This document shows positions 51,416 to 60,472 of a stretch of DNA of 64,000 bases, one piece after another. The stretch covers positions 2,004,001-2,068,000 of the forward strand of contig NZ_CP019704.1 of NCBI RefSeq assembly GCF_002005425.1, given 5' to 3'. Within the stretch, counting starts at the first letter, position 1; the number at the start of each line of letters is the position of its first letter. The notes under the pieces are model-generated. The model saw only the letters and a list, made by a program, of their open reading frames with translations, did not search any database and was not told the DNA's origin. A program made the translations under genes and the position numbers. This stretch comes from Polaribacter sp. BM10. Lineage in GTDB: Bacteria > Bacteroidota > Bacteroidia > Flavobacteriales > Flavobacteriaceae.

Positions 51416-52269
51416 TATACTTTTAATAAATTATTTGAATAACCACTTTTTAATAATGGTTTTGTTATTGCTAAGAGTTGTTCTTTATTTATAAAACCGG
51501 CTCTAAAAGCAGCTTCTTCTATAGAACCTATTTTTAAACCTTGTCTTTCTTCTATTACTTGCACAAATTGACCTGCTTGCATTAAAGAATTAAATGTTCC
51601 GGTATCTAACCAAGCCGTTCCTCTATCTAGAATTTCTACAGAAAGTTTTCCTTTTTGAAGATACATGTTATTTACTTCAGTTATTTCTAATTCACCTCTT
51701 TTACTAGGTTTAATGTTTTTGGCAATTTCTACAACTTCATTATCATAAAAATATATTCCAGGTACGGCATAACTAGATTTAGGCACTTCTGGTTTTTCTT
51801 CTATAGAAATTGCTTTTAAGTTTTTATCAAACTCTACAACACCATATCTTTCTGGGTCATTTACATGATATGCATATACAATTCCGCCATTAGGGTTATT
51901 GTTTGCTTTTAATAAGTTCGATAAACCAGATCCATAGAAAATATTATCTCCTAAAATTAAAGCAACTTTGTCTTTATCTATAAATTTTTCTCCAATAATA
52001 AATGCTTCTGCTAAACCATTAGGATTTTCTTGAACTTCATACTCAAAACTGCAACCAATTTGATTACCGTTACCTAATAGTTTTTTAAATAATGGTAAGT
52101 CTTGCGGAGTAGAAATAATTAATATTTCTCTAATTCCTGCAGAAATTAATGTTGAAATAGGATAATAAATCATTGGTTTATCATACACTGGCATTAACTG
52201 CTTACTTACAGCTAATGTAAGTGGATGCAATCTTGTACCAGAACCTCCTGCTAAGACTATTCCTTTCAT
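51415..52269 (-). CDS. rfbA: Glucose-1-phosphate thymidylyltransferase
   Basis: RfbA (RmlA) makes dTDP-glucose from glucose-1-phosphate and dTTP. The 284 residues open [20 protein letters not shown] (G-rich nucleotide site), with [26 protein letters not shown] (metal aspartate) and [13 protein letters not shown]. It sits between rfbB (1 nt away) and rfbC (one-base overlap). Confidence 0.95.
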   Translation of the reverse strand: MKGIVLAGGSGTRLHPLTLAVSKQLMPVYDKPMIYYPISTLISAGIREILIISTPQDLPLFKKLLGNGNQIGCSFEYEVQENPNGLAEAFIIGEKFIDKDKVALILGDNIFYGSGLSNLLKANNNPNGGIVYAYHVNDPERYGVVEFDKNLKAISIEEKPEVPKSSYAVPGIYFYDNEVVEIAKNIKPSKRGELEITEVNNMYLQKGKLSVEILDRGTAWLDTGTFNSLMQAGQFVQVIEERQGLKIGSIEEAAFRAGFINKEQLLAITKPLLKSGYSNNLLKV

Positions 52270-52270
52270 A

Positions 52271-53278
52271 TTATTTATATTTTTTTAAATACCATTCAAT
52301 GGTTTTTAAAATACCTGTTTCAAAACTTTCATCTGCTTGCCAACCCAATTCATTTTCTAATTTAGAGGCATCAATTGCATATCTAAAATCATGACCCGGC
52401 CTATCTTTTACAAAACTAATTTGCTCTTTATAAGATTTATCTTTTGGCTTAATTTCATCTAAAATATCACAAATTTTATGTGCTATATATAAATTATCTC
52501 TTTCATTTTTTCCACCAATATTATACGTTTCTCCAGCTCTTCCGTTTTCTAAGACCAAATCAATACCTTTACAATGATCTAAAACGTATAACCAATCTCT
52601 AATATTTTGTCCGTCACCATAGATAGGAATATTTTCTCCAGAAATTGCTTTCCTTATTATGGTTGGTATTAACTTCTCATTATGTTGTTTTGGTCCATAA
52701 TTATTAGAGCAATTTGTAGTTACAACGTTTAAACCATAAGTATGAAAATAACTTCTAACCATAAAGTCTGATGATGCTTTCGAAGCACTATATGGGCTAT
52801 TTGGTGCGTACGAAGTTTCTTCTGTAAAAAGACCTTCTTTGCCTAATGTTCCGTATACTTCATCCGTAGAAATATGATGAAATCTAGCATGTTTAAATTC
52901 TTCTCTATATTTATTTGGTGAAGTCATCCAATAATTTTTAGCCACATCTAACAAATTAAACGTTCCAAAAACATTAGTTTTTACAAATGCATCAGGGTTT
53001 TTAATGGAATTGTCTACATGAGATTCTGCTGCAAAATGAATTACTTCTGTAAAATTATATGTATCAAACAACTTGTTTAGTAAATCTCTATCGCAAATAT
53101 CACCTTTAATAAAAGTATAATTTTTATGATTTTCTACTTCTTTTAAATTTTCTAAATCTCCGGCATATGAAAGTATATCTAGATTAATAATTTTACAATC
53201 GCTATTTTTTTCTAAATAATAGGGAATAAAATTAGAACCAATAAACCCTGCGCCACCAGTAACTAAAATAGATTTCAT
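52271..53278 (-). CDS. rfbB: dTDP-glucose 4,6-dehydratase
   Basis: RfbB (RmlB) converts dTDP-glucose to dTDP-4-dehydro-6-deoxyglucose with bound NAD. The 335-residue short-chain dehydrogenase fold has [13 protein letters not shown] (7-19), [20 protein letters not shown] with the catalytic acidic pair, and [11 protein letters not shown] with the YxxxK. It begins 2 nt after the Wzz-like gene and leads into rfbA and rfbC. Confidence 0.95.
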   Translation of the reverse strand: MKSILVTGGAGFIGSNFIPYYLEKNSDCKIINLDILSYAGDLENLKEVENHKNYTFIKGDICDRDLLNKLFDTYNFTEVIHFAAESHVDNSIKNPDAFVKTNVFGTFNLLDVAKNYWMTSPNKYREEFKHARFHHISTDEVYGTLGKEGLFTEETSYAPNSPYSASKASSDFMVRSYFHTYGLNVVTTNCSNNYGPKQHNEKLIPTIIRKAISGENIPIYGDGQNIRDWLYVLDHCKGIDLVLENGRAGETYNIGGKNERDNLYIAHKICDILDEIKPKDKSYKEQISFVKDRPGHDFRYAIDASKLENELGWQADESFETGILKTIEWYLKKYK

Positions 53279-53280
53279 AG

Positions 53281-54336
53281 TTACTTTTTATAAGTATTTA
53301 AATAAGTATTTAGCTTGAGAACTAATAAAATTAAAATTACCAATACCGATAAAACAATTGCTAACTGAAAACCTAAATTTTTAGTTACACCTTTAATTTC
53401 ATAACCAATCGGTTGAAAATCTGAAATCACATTTATAACCTCGTATTTTTTAGATTTATTTTCAACAATGCTTCTTAATTCAGAATTTAACTTTCTGTTA
53501 GTTTCAAAAAGTTCTAACTCTTTGGTTGTTCTTTTTTCTCCGCCTAAATCAATGCTTGTTCCGTTAGATTGCTTTTTAGCTTCTTCTACCATCACTTGCA
53601 TATAAACCCTTCGTAAAGAATCTACTTGACCTAGATTTTGTCTAAGTAAAGAATCTGTTCTATTCAAATTCTCGTTAGTTAACTCTTTAATTCTATTAAA
53701 GTATTTATTTTCTGTAACAGATTCTAAGATAACATTACTTAACTTATCAAAAACATCATTTTTAGTGGCTATAACAGTAATTTCGTGAAGTTTATAATCT
53801 AAGTCTTCAAATGAATTTTTATAATCTTCAAACTTGTAGCTTTTTACCGTTGTAGTATCTACAGATTTTATAAAATCATCATAAGAATTAATAATATCGC
53901 TTTTATTTTTAATTGGTTCAATTTCAAATTTCTTTAAAGATCCTGCAGATTTTTTATCAATTTGAAATATACTTTGAATTCTAGAAGTATCTTTTTGCTT
54001 CACTAAATCATTATAAAAATTCACATTATTATAAAGTTGTCTAGCACTTTCAAAATTTGGTTCTACAAGTAAAGTAGATCCAAATGTATTTTCTTTTTTG
54101 ACTTCTAAAAATAAACCTACGGTAAAACCAATAACTGCGGCTATTGCTATTTTTAAAAAATTACTTCTTAAAAAAATTAAGATCGAAATAAAGAAATGAA
54201 AAATCCCTTTAAAAATGTTTCCAATAAAATTGAAAAACTTAGAAAAACCTCTACCAATTATAACAAATAAAGATCCTAAATCTACCTCTTCTTCGTTATT
54301 ATTGGCTTGGTTATTTGGTTGTTGATTTGTTGCCAT
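53281..54336 (-). CDS. Wzz-like chain-length determinant family protein
   Basis: A 351-residue inner-membrane protein. An Asn/Gln-rich cytoplasmic N-terminus (1-20) is followed by a long hydrophobic region (about 30-82), a periplasmic coiled-coil region (about 85-310) and a last membrane segment near the C-terminus (about 322-342). This two-ended topology matches Wzz/PCP proteins that set polysaccharide length, although the N-terminus is unusual. It lies just upstream of rfbB. No kinase domain is present. The role is supported by topology and location; sequence similarity is modest. Confidence 0.72.
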   Translation of the reverse strand: MATNQQPNNQANNNEEEVDLGSLFVIIGRGFSKFFNFIGNIFKGIFHFFISILIFLRSNFLKIAIAAVIGFTVGLFLEVKKENTFGSTLLVEPNFESARQLYNNVNFYNDLVKQKDTSRIQSIFQIDKKSAGSLKKFEIEPIKNKSDIINSYDDFIKSVDTTTVKSYKFEDYKNSFEDLDYKLHEITVIATKNDVFDKLSNVILESVTENKYFNRIKELTNENLNRTDSLLRQNLGQVDSLRRVYMQVMVEEAKKQSNGTSIDLGGEKRTTKELELFETNRKLNSELRSIVENKSKKYEVINVISDFQPIGYEIKGVTKNLGFQLAIVLSVLVILILLVLKLNTYLNTYKK

Positions 54337-54357
54337 TTTTACTTATTAAAAAACAGT

Positions 54358-56046
54358 TTAACTGTTAAAAATTTGTTCTAAAATCTTCTGAGTAATTGCA
54401 TAGGTTGGTGTTACACCTGTCATTCCTAAACCTCCAGAGGCTAAAGTTGCACCTGTTTCTAACGGATTATCAGATGCATAATATGCGTATCTTACTTGTA
54501 CATCTTCAGAAATATTTCCTCTAATTTTAGATGCAGATTGAATTGCTTTTTGGTAATGCGCTCCTTCCATTTCTAAACCGATAACATTCCATGTAGAATC
54601 ATGAAAGAATTTTAGTAAATCTTTATTTTGTAAAGAAGTTCCTAAAACAGAAATCATAGAACCATCAAAAACCTCGATACCAAAGCCTTCTAAATCTTCT
54701 TTTGCTAACTCGTTTTTAAATGGATAATTATCTGCTGTACCCTCAAAAATATGTGCAGAAGGTATCATTATATCTCCTTTTCCGCCTTCTAAAATTCCGG
54801 CTTTACCCATAATAGAAACAGACTTTACATCTAAATGTGTTTTAACACCTTTAGTACACGTATAAGGTTTTAACAATTCATCCATAGTTTCGAATGCCTG
54901 CTCACCAAAAGCATAATCCATTACCACAATAACTGCATTGTCTTCTACATTTTCTAATTTAGAAAACGATAAAATATCAAAATCTATTTTTGCTGTATCT
55001 ATTATTTGTACATTAATATTTGTACCAGATGTATCTTTTAAATAAATAAGACCATTTGCCGTTGCAAAATCTTTTACTTTTTTCTGAAGCGGCTTACTAT
55101 CTACATTACTTAGTAGTTGATACAACTCAAAACCTTGTAACTTTTCTGCTTCTTTTGGCAATGCATTTTTAGCATACACCGAGTTTAAAACACTATGCAT
55201 GTTTGCACTAATGATATGAATTGGTCTTGATAAAAGTTTATTATCATTTAAAACTTTCTTAATATCATTCGCCCAAATTTCACCATAAATATGATGCCCT
55301 ATTTCTTCGACTAAAACAGAACTAAAAGTTACTGTTCTCTTATTATTTTCTACAACTTCATTTATTGCCAGCTTACCTAACCAATATATTAATTGAAAAA
55401 ATCTATCTGGATTTTCTGCTGTTGAAAAAGTATTATAAATATTAGAAACCTCATCAAATGTTCTACCTAAAATATTACCTAAATGTACAATGGTAACTTC
55501 TCTTTCTTTCTCTGTAATTTCTTTATGATGAAGAACAATATCTTCTAAGTTTTTCCATTCTCTGGTAAAATCTTCACCATCATTTAAGGTAACTCTTTCT
55601 TGAATTTTGTGAGATTCAATAAAAAGAAAAGTTAAATGCGTTAAAATATCGTAGATTTCAGATCTTCCTCTGGTAATCTCAATATTCATTTGATCTTTAT
55701 CAATTCTGTAACAATTTCTTCTTCTTTTTGGCGGAATTATTGCTTCAAAATGAGAATTCTTATATCCTTCGTCTGCAGTTAAATTTATAAACTGACATTC
55801 CTCAATCCCTTCAGGAAGTCTTTCTATTACATAAGTTAAACCACTCAATTCTATTCTTTCCTCTGCTATAGAACCATAAATTTCTGGTCTTAAAAGCAAT
55901 AAAGATTTACGTAATGTTTCACCTGAAACACCCATCGGTTTATAAAAACCTCTACTAAATAAATGGCGCATAGAAATATATAATTTCTCAATTGCATTTG
56001 TAGACTCTTGCGCTCTTGTTCTTGTTATTTTTTTAATTTCTGACAT
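54358..56046 (-). CDS. Conserved Bacteroidota protein (DUF6909-like) with nucleoside-phosphorylase-like C-terminus
   Basis: A 562-residue soluble protein that matches, as far as I can recall, the Bacteroidota family DUF6909. The N-terminal half has a helical region (ISMRHLFSRGFYKPMG) and a domain with CYRIDKDQMN and THLTFLFIESHKIQERV. The C-terminal third carries GKGDIMIPSAHIFEGTADNY and ends with VIGLEMEGAHYQKAI (about 490-504). EMEG resembles the glutamate motif of the purine nucleoside phosphorylase / AMP nucleosidase superfamily. A nucleotide or nucleoside hydrolase role is inference. It has its own promoter candidate (56063-56070) and lies directly upstream of the Wzz-like gene. Confidence 0.72.
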   Translation of the reverse strand: MSEIKKITRTRAQESTNAIEKLYISMRHLFSRGFYKPMGVSGETLRKSLLLLRPEIYGSIAEERIELSGLTYVIERLPEGIEECQFINLTADEGYKNSHFEAIIPPKRRRNCYRIDKDQMNIEITRGRSEIYDILTHLTFLFIESHKIQERVTLNDGEDFTREWKNLEDIVLHHKEITEKEREVTIVHLGNILGRTFDEVSNIYNTFSTAENPDRFFQLIYWLGKLAINEVVENNKRTVTFSSVLVEEIGHHIYGEIWANDIKKVLNDNKLLSRPIHIISANMHSVLNSVYAKNALPKEAEKLQGFELYQLLSNVDSKPLQKKVKDFATANGLIYLKDTSGTNINVQIIDTAKIDFDILSFSKLENVEDNAVIVVMDYAFGEQAFETMDELLKPYTCTKGVKTHLDVKSVSIMGKAGILEGGKGDIMIPSAHIFEGTADNYPFKNELAKEDLEGFGIEVFDGSMISVLGTSLQNKDLLKFFHDSTWNVIGLEMEGAHYQKAIQSASKIRGNISEDVQVRYAYYASDNPLETGATLASGGLGMTGVTPTYAITQKILEQIFNS

Positions 56047-56062
56047 ATCTTAATTTACTTCA

Positions 56063-56070
56063 CAAATATA
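56063..56070 (-). promoter_or_regulatory. Predicted promoter -7 element upstream of the DUF6909-like gene (TATATTTG)
   Basis: TATATTTG on the minus strand, 16 nt before the ATG at 56046 and within the 27-bp gap after the protease gene. Confidence 0.55.
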
Positions 56071-56073
56071 AAA

Positions 56074-57708
56074 CTATTTACCTGATAGTATTTGTGTGTA
56101 TTGGGTTGGGTTGTTTAACAAAGCTACCGCTTGCGAAATAGCTTCATCATTTTTTAAATTATACTTATAAACGCCTTCTTTATAAAAGTATCTTTCTAGA
56201 ATTTCTGCCTCTAAAAGTGCTGTAATAATATCTTTATTTTTAGAAATTTCTTTAATTTTATTGTCTGCTAATTTATCTTTTATCTTGCTATATTCCGAAG
56301 AAACATTATTTTCTTTTGAAGCTAAAAATGCTTTTTTAAATAACGATTCTTGCACTGTTGTAAATGTTGTATCTACCTTTAAAAACTCTGTAAAACGATT
56401 AAATTCTTTATTACTAAATTTAAAATCTTCTAAACTTTTAGATGTTAAATTATTGTAATAATAATCTGTAGCAAAGTTAAAAATAGCCCTAGATTTAATT
56501 AATGCATCTGTTGTTTCATTCTTTTTTGAAGTTTTAATTTCTACATCTGGCATTACACCACCACCATCATAAACAGTTCTTCCGTTTGCAGTTTTAAAAG
56601 CATTAATTCCTTTATCAGAAAACTTAGGTATTTTACCGGTTTTAAGATCTCTGTTTTCATAATCTAACTCTTGTATACATCGCCCGCTTGGTGTGTAATA
56701 TTTAGAAATAGTAAGCTTTAATTGCGTACCGTAAGTTAACTCTCTATAGCGTTGCACCAAACCTTTACCAAAAGATCTTTTACCCATAATTACAGCTCTA
56801 TCATAATCTTGTAAAGAACCACTAACAATTTCTGATGCCGATGCAGAACGTTCGTTAATTAAAACTACAATAGGAATTTCTAAATCTAAAGGATCATTTT
56901 TAGAAGTATATGTGTTGCTCCATTTTTTAATTTTTGCTTTTGTACTCACTATTTTTTTTCCTTTAGGTAAAAAGAAATTAGAAATTCTGATAGATTCTAA
57001 TAACGATCCACCAGGATTATACCTTAAATCGAAAACAAGTTTTTTCATTCCTTGTTTTTTTAATTTTCTATATGCTTTTTTTACTTCGGATGAAGCTTTA
57101 TCATTAAAACGAGTTAAGGTAATATAACCGGTTTCTGCATCAATCATTTCTGCAAACGGAACCGGATTAACAACTACTTTTTCTCTAATAATTTCTTTAG
57201 TAAAAGATTTACTTTGTCTAACAACCTCAACAGAAAACTTGCTATTTGGTGTTCCTTTTAAAAACATAGACAATTGTTCTCTATTCATGTTTTTAATAGA
57301 TTGATTGTCTACAGCTACAATTACATCACCTGCTTTTAAACCTGCTTTGTCCGCAGAATATCCTTTATAAACTTCGCTAATTTCTATACCTTGTTTTGTG
57401 TAAAATACAGAAACCCCGATACCGCCATATTCACCAGCTCTTCTAATTCTTGCTGTTTCTACATCTTGTTCGTTATAAAAATTTGTGTATGGATCTAAAT
57501 CTTTTAATGTATTTTTAATTGCTCTATTGGTAAGTTCTGCAGGATTAATCTCATCTACATAGTACATATTTAATTCCTTAAACAAAGTATTGTAGATTTC
57601 TATTTGTTTGGCAACTTCAAAAAACTTCGATTTAAACGAATACGTTAAAAAAACAGTAGCTAATAAAGCTATAATTATAGTTTTCTTTTTTATTTTAAAG
57701 TTTTTCAT
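56074..57708 (-). CDS. S41 family carboxyl-terminal processing peptidase
   Basis: A 544-residue periplasmic serine protease of the CtpA/Prc family. One N-terminal membrane segment or signal (about 10-24) is followed by a PDZ domain (about 90-170; GGIGVSVFYTKQGIEISEV) and the S41 catalytic domain (about 175-365). Catalytic S is in NERSASASEIVSGSL and the lysine in MGKRSFGKGLVQ. A C-terminal extension runs to 544. The start overlaps rnpA by 14 bp, so it is co-transcribed. Substrates are likely misfolded or C-terminally tagged envelope proteins. Confidence 0.93.
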   Translation of the reverse strand: MKNFKIKKKTIIIALLATVFLTYSFKSKFFEVAKQIEIYNTLFKELNMYYVDEINPAELTNRAIKNTLKDLDPYTNFYNEQDVETARIRRAGEYGGIGVSVFYTKQGIEISEVYKGYSADKAGLKAGDVIVAVDNQSIKNMNREQLSMFLKGTPNSKFSVEVVRQSKSFTKEIIREKVVVNPVPFAEMIDAETGYITLTRFNDKASSEVKKAYRKLKKQGMKKLVFDLRYNPGGSLLESIRISNFFLPKGKKIVSTKAKIKKWSNTYTSKNDPLDLEIPIVVLINERSASASEIVSGSLQDYDRAVIMGKRSFGKGLVQRYRELTYGTQLKLTISKYYTPSGRCIQELDYENRDLKTGKIPKFSDKGINAFKTANGRTVYDGGGVMPDVEIKTSKKNETTDALIKSRAIFNFATDYYYNNLTSKSLEDFKFSNKEFNRFTEFLKVDTTFTTVQESLFKKAFLASKENNVSSEYSKIKDKLADNKIKEISKNKDIITALLEAEILERYFYKEGVYKYNLKNDEAISQAVALLNNPTQYTQILSGK

Positions 57709-58087
57709 CTTCTTTTTCTTTTACTTTATTTACAAATAACGTTAGTAGTTTTTCCATTTTTAAATACAATTCTTCATATTTAATTTCCTCTCTACCAATA
57801 TACGAAATCATAAAAACATACGGTTTATCTAAATTGTTATACACAATTTCTTTTTGCAATCGATACGTTTCTCTTAACAATCTCTTTAATCGATTTCTAT
57901 GCACAGCTAATTTAAAGTTCCTTTTTGCTACAGAAACACCTACTTGACAAGGAAAATCTGACGTATGTTCTGTCTGTACATAAATTAATCTTAAAGGAAA
58001 AGTTTTAACAGAACTACCTTCTGAATACAGTTTTTCTATTAACTTTTTACTTTTTAAACGCTCTTGCTTTCCTAACGTATTTTTCAT
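57695..58087 (-). CDS. rnpA: Ribonuclease P protein component
   Basis: RnpA binds RNase P RNA for tRNA 5' maturation. The 130 residues include the signature VGVSVAKRNFKLAVHRNRLKRLLRE. Its predicted promoter (TAAGTTTG, 58093-58100) ends 5 nt before the ATG, so the transcript is probably leaderless. It overlaps the S41 protease gene by 14 bp, a pairing common in Bacteroidota. rpmH is not adjacent in this window. Confidence 0.94.
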   Translation of the reverse strand: MKNTLGKQERLKSKKLIEKLYSEGSSVKTFPLRLIYVQTEHTSDFPCQVGVSVAKRNFKLAVHRNRLKRLLRETYRLQKEIVYNNLDKPYVFMISYIGREEIKYEELYLKMEKLLTLFVNKVKEKEDEKL

Positions 58088-58092
58088 CTATA

Positions 58093-58100
58093 CAAACTTA
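58093..58100 (-). promoter_or_regulatory. Predicted rnpA promoter -7 element (TAAGTTTG)
   Basis: TAAGTTTG on the minus strand ends 5 nt before the rnpA ATG, the same distance as in the HU-SPOR gene. Confidence 0.55.
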
Positions 58101-58193
58101 ATAGAAAACAACTAGTTTTTACAATTTATAACGGCTAACTTTAAAAAAAGTTGTGTATTTTTAACTTAAATTAGCAATATTTTTTAATTACTA

Positions 58194-58226
58194 TTGTTAA
58201 AAATTAAACAATAAATTATAAATTTG
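58194..58226 (+). promoter_or_regulatory. Predicted acyl-CoA dehydrogenase promoter
   Basis: TTG (58194-58196) and TAAATTTG (58219-58226), 23 nt before the ATG at 58250. Confidence 0.5.
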
Positions 58227-58249
58227 TTTAAAATAAAACATATAAATAT

Positions 58250-59428
58250 ATGAAACCCGACTTATTTCAAGCACCAGATTATTATAATCTAGACGATTTA
58301 TTAACCGAAGAACATAAACTTGTTAGAGATGCAGCAAGAGAGTGGGTTAAAAGAGATGTTTCTCCTATTATAGAAGATTATGCTCAAAAAGCAGCATTCC
58401 CAAAACAAATTATTAATGGTTTGGCAGAAATTGGTGCTTTTGGTCCTTATATTCCAGAAGAATATGGTGGCGCAGGTTTAGATCAAATTTCTTATGGTTT
58501 GATTATGCAAGAAATAGAACGCGGTGATTCTGGAGTAAGATCTACAGCTTCTGTGCAATCTTCTTTGGTAATGTATCCTATTTTTAAATACGGAAATGAA
58601 ACGCAAAGAAAAAAATATTTACCAAAATTAGCTTCTGGCGAATGGATGGGATGTTTTGGTTTAACAGAGCCAAATCACGGTTCTAATCCGGCAGGAATGG
58701 AAACCAATTTTAAAGATAAAGGCGATCATTATTTATTAAATGGTGCTAAAATGTGGATTTCCAATGCTCCGTTTGCACAAGTTGCAGTTGTTTGGGCAAA
58801 AAATGAAGAAGGTAGAATACATGGTTTGATTGTAGAAAGAGGTATGGAAGGTTTTTCTACACCAGAAACACACAACAAGTGGTCTTTACGCGCATCATCT
58901 ACAGGTGAATTAATTTTTGACAATGTAAAAGTGCCAAAAGAAAATTTATTACCAAATAAATCTGGCTTGGGCGCTCCATTAGGTTGTTTAGATTCTGCAA
59001 GATATGGTATTGCTTGGGGCGCAATTGGTGCTGCGATGGATTGTTATGATACCGCACTTCGTTATTGTAAAGAAAGAATTCAGTTTGGCAAACCAATTGG
59101 TCAATTTCAATTGCAACAAAAAAAGTTAGCTGAAATGATTACCGAAATTACAAAAGCACAATTGTTGGCTTGGAGATTAGGTACTTTAAAAAATCAAGAT
59201 AAAGCTACTTCTGCTCAAATATCAATGGCAAAACGTAATAATGTAGATATGGCATTAAAAGTAGCCAGAGAAGCAAGACAAATGTTAGGTGGAATGGGAA
59301 TTTCTGGAGAATATTCTATCATGCGACATATGATGAATTTAGAAAGTGTTGTTACTTATGAAGGTACACACGACATTCATTTACTTATAACAGGTTTAGA
59401 TATTACTGGCTTTAATGCATTTAAATAA
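58250..59428 (+). CDS. Acyl-CoA dehydrogenase, glutaryl-CoA dehydrogenase type
   Basis: A 392-residue FAD enzyme. Family landmarks are GCFGLTEPNHGSNPAGMET (FAD/substrate region), IQFGKPIGQFQLQQKKLAEM and the catalytic glutamate in VVTYEGTHDIHLLITG. The YEGTHDIH ending, with GMGISGEYSIMRHM, is characteristic of glutaryl-CoA dehydrogenases, which convert glutaryl-CoA to crotonyl-CoA in lysine and tryptophan breakdown. It is not in an operon here. Another short-chain acyl-CoA dehydrogenase is possible but less likely. Confidence 0.9.
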   Translation: MKPDLFQAPDYYNLDDLLTEEHKLVRDAAREWVKRDVSPIIEDYAQKAAFPKQIINGLAEIGAFGPYIPEEYGGAGLDQISYGLIMQEIERGDSGVRSTASVQSSLVMYPIFKYGNETQRKKYLPKLASGEWMGCFGLTEPNHGSNPAGMETNFKDKGDHYLLNGAKMWISNAPFAQVAVVWAKNEEGRIHGLIVERGMEGFSTPETHNKWSLRASSTGELIFDNVKVPKENLLPNKSGLGAPLGCLDSARYGIAWGAIGAAMDCYDTALRYCKERIQFGKPIGQFQLQQKKLAEMITEITKAQLLAWRLGTLKNQDKATSAQISMAKRNNVDMALKVAREARQMLGGMGISGEYSIMRHMMNLESVVTYEGTHDIHLLITGLDITGFNAFK

Positions 59429-59474
59429 CCCACTCAAATTGTAATGTTTACATTAATATTCAGACAAAAACAAG

Positions 59475-60239
59475 ATGAAAAAGCCTATTCTAAGTATTTT
59501 TATTTGTTTTTGTCTGTTTCTTGTTTCATGCGGAAGTATGAATGATCAAATAGAAACAATTGATGAAATTAAAGATGAAGTAGTTATTAATGATGCTGAG
59601 GTAGATTCGACTTCAGTAAACAATTCAAATACAAAAAACTTCAAAATATTATCTTTAGGTGACAGTTATACAATTGGCCAAAGCGTTTGCGAAACCTGTA
59701 GATATCCGTCGCAATTAAAAGATAGTTTGCTAAAAAAATATCCCGAAGAATCTACAATTGACCTTAAAATTATTGCCAGAACTGGCTGGACAACTACAGA
59801 CTTAATTAATGCAATCAATTCTCAAAACATTTCTGATGATTATAATTTAGCGACTTTATTAATAGGCGTAAATAATCAATATAGATTTAGTAATATGACT
59901 GTCTTCGAAGAAGAATTCCCTTTATTAGTTGTTACTGCTATAAAAGCTATTGGTAATAAGAAAAATAAGTTGATTGTTATTTCTATACCCGATTATTCTT
60001 TTACACCATTATTTAAAAATAATACTGATATTTCTAAACAAATAGACAATTACAACAACTTTATAGAAGAATATTGTACTAAAAATGATATTACTTATGT
60101 AAATATAACTGATATTACTCGTGAAGGTTTAACAAATCCAAATTTGATAGCATCAGATAATTTACATCTTTCAGAACTAGCATACACAAAATTTATACAA
60201 AGAATTTTACCTTTAGCGTTAAAGAAATTAAATAATTAA
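59475..60239 (+). CDS. SGNH/GDSL hydrolase family lipoprotein
   Basis: A 254-residue lipoprotein (lipobox LVSC, C19). After a low-complexity linker, the GDSL block LGDSYTIGQSV (nucleophile S64) appears, then GVNNQYR (block III Asn) and SDNLHLSELAY (block V Asp-His). All catalytic blocks are present, so it should be an active esterase or acetyl hydrolase at the cell envelope. Its stop overlaps the small Cys-rich gene on the other strand. The substrate is unknown; the gap to the acyl-CoA dehydrogenase gene (46 bp) allows co-transcription. Confidence 0.88.
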   Translation: MKKPILSIFICFCLFLVSCGSMNDQIETIDEIKDEVVINDAEVDSTSVNNSNTKNFKILSLGDSYTIGQSVCETCRYPSQLKDSLLKKYPEESTIDLKIIARTGWTTTDLINAINSQNISDDYNLATLLIGVNNQYRFSNMTVFEEEFPLLVVTAIKAIGNKKNKLIVISIPDYSFTPLFKNNTDISKQIDNYNNFIEEYCTKNDITYVNITDITREGLTNPNLIASDNLHLSELAYTKFIQRILPLALKKLNN

Positions 60240-60412
60240 GAGGCTTTCGCTAATAAAACATGAGGGCATCTTTTGCAATTGATTCCCTTCTTTTTATATT
60301 TATTACAGCATTTATTTTTTGGCTTAATACAACTTGAAGAACAAACAGAATTACAAGCAACTTCTTGCTTTAACTGAATTGTTGGTGCAGTATTTGTGTA
60401 AAAAACAATCAT
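60236..60412 (-). CDS. Small Cys-rich protein (58 residues)
   Basis: A short coding frame read from the ATG at 60412: MIVFYTNTAPTIQLKQEVAC, then a region rich in Cys and Lys. Cysteines fall at positions 20, 24, 28, 35, 36, 46 and 49 (patterns CxxxC, CxxxC, KCC, CKRC), with many lysines between. A TATATTTG promoter lies 19 nt upstream (60432-60439). Codon use fits the neighbours. I recall similar Lys/Cys-rich small proteins in Flavobacteriia but cannot name one. It probably binds a metal such as zinc or iron-sulfur; this is inference. The stop overlaps the GDSL stop by 3 nt. Confidence 0.65.
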   Translation of the reverse strand: MIVFYTNTAPTIQLKQEVACNSVCSSSCIKPKNKCCNKYKKKGINCKRCPHVLLAKAS

Positions 60413-60431
60413 AATCTAAATAATTATATTG

Positions 60432-60439
60432 CAAATATA
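60432..60439 (-). promoter_or_regulatory. Predicted promoter -7 element of the small Cys-rich gene (TATATTTG)
   Basis: TATATTTG on the minus strand, 19 nt before the ATG at 60412, in the gap after the methyltransferase gene. Confidence 0.55.
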
Positions 60440-60472
60440 ATTATTTATTTAGAATAAATAAAAATAACAAAG

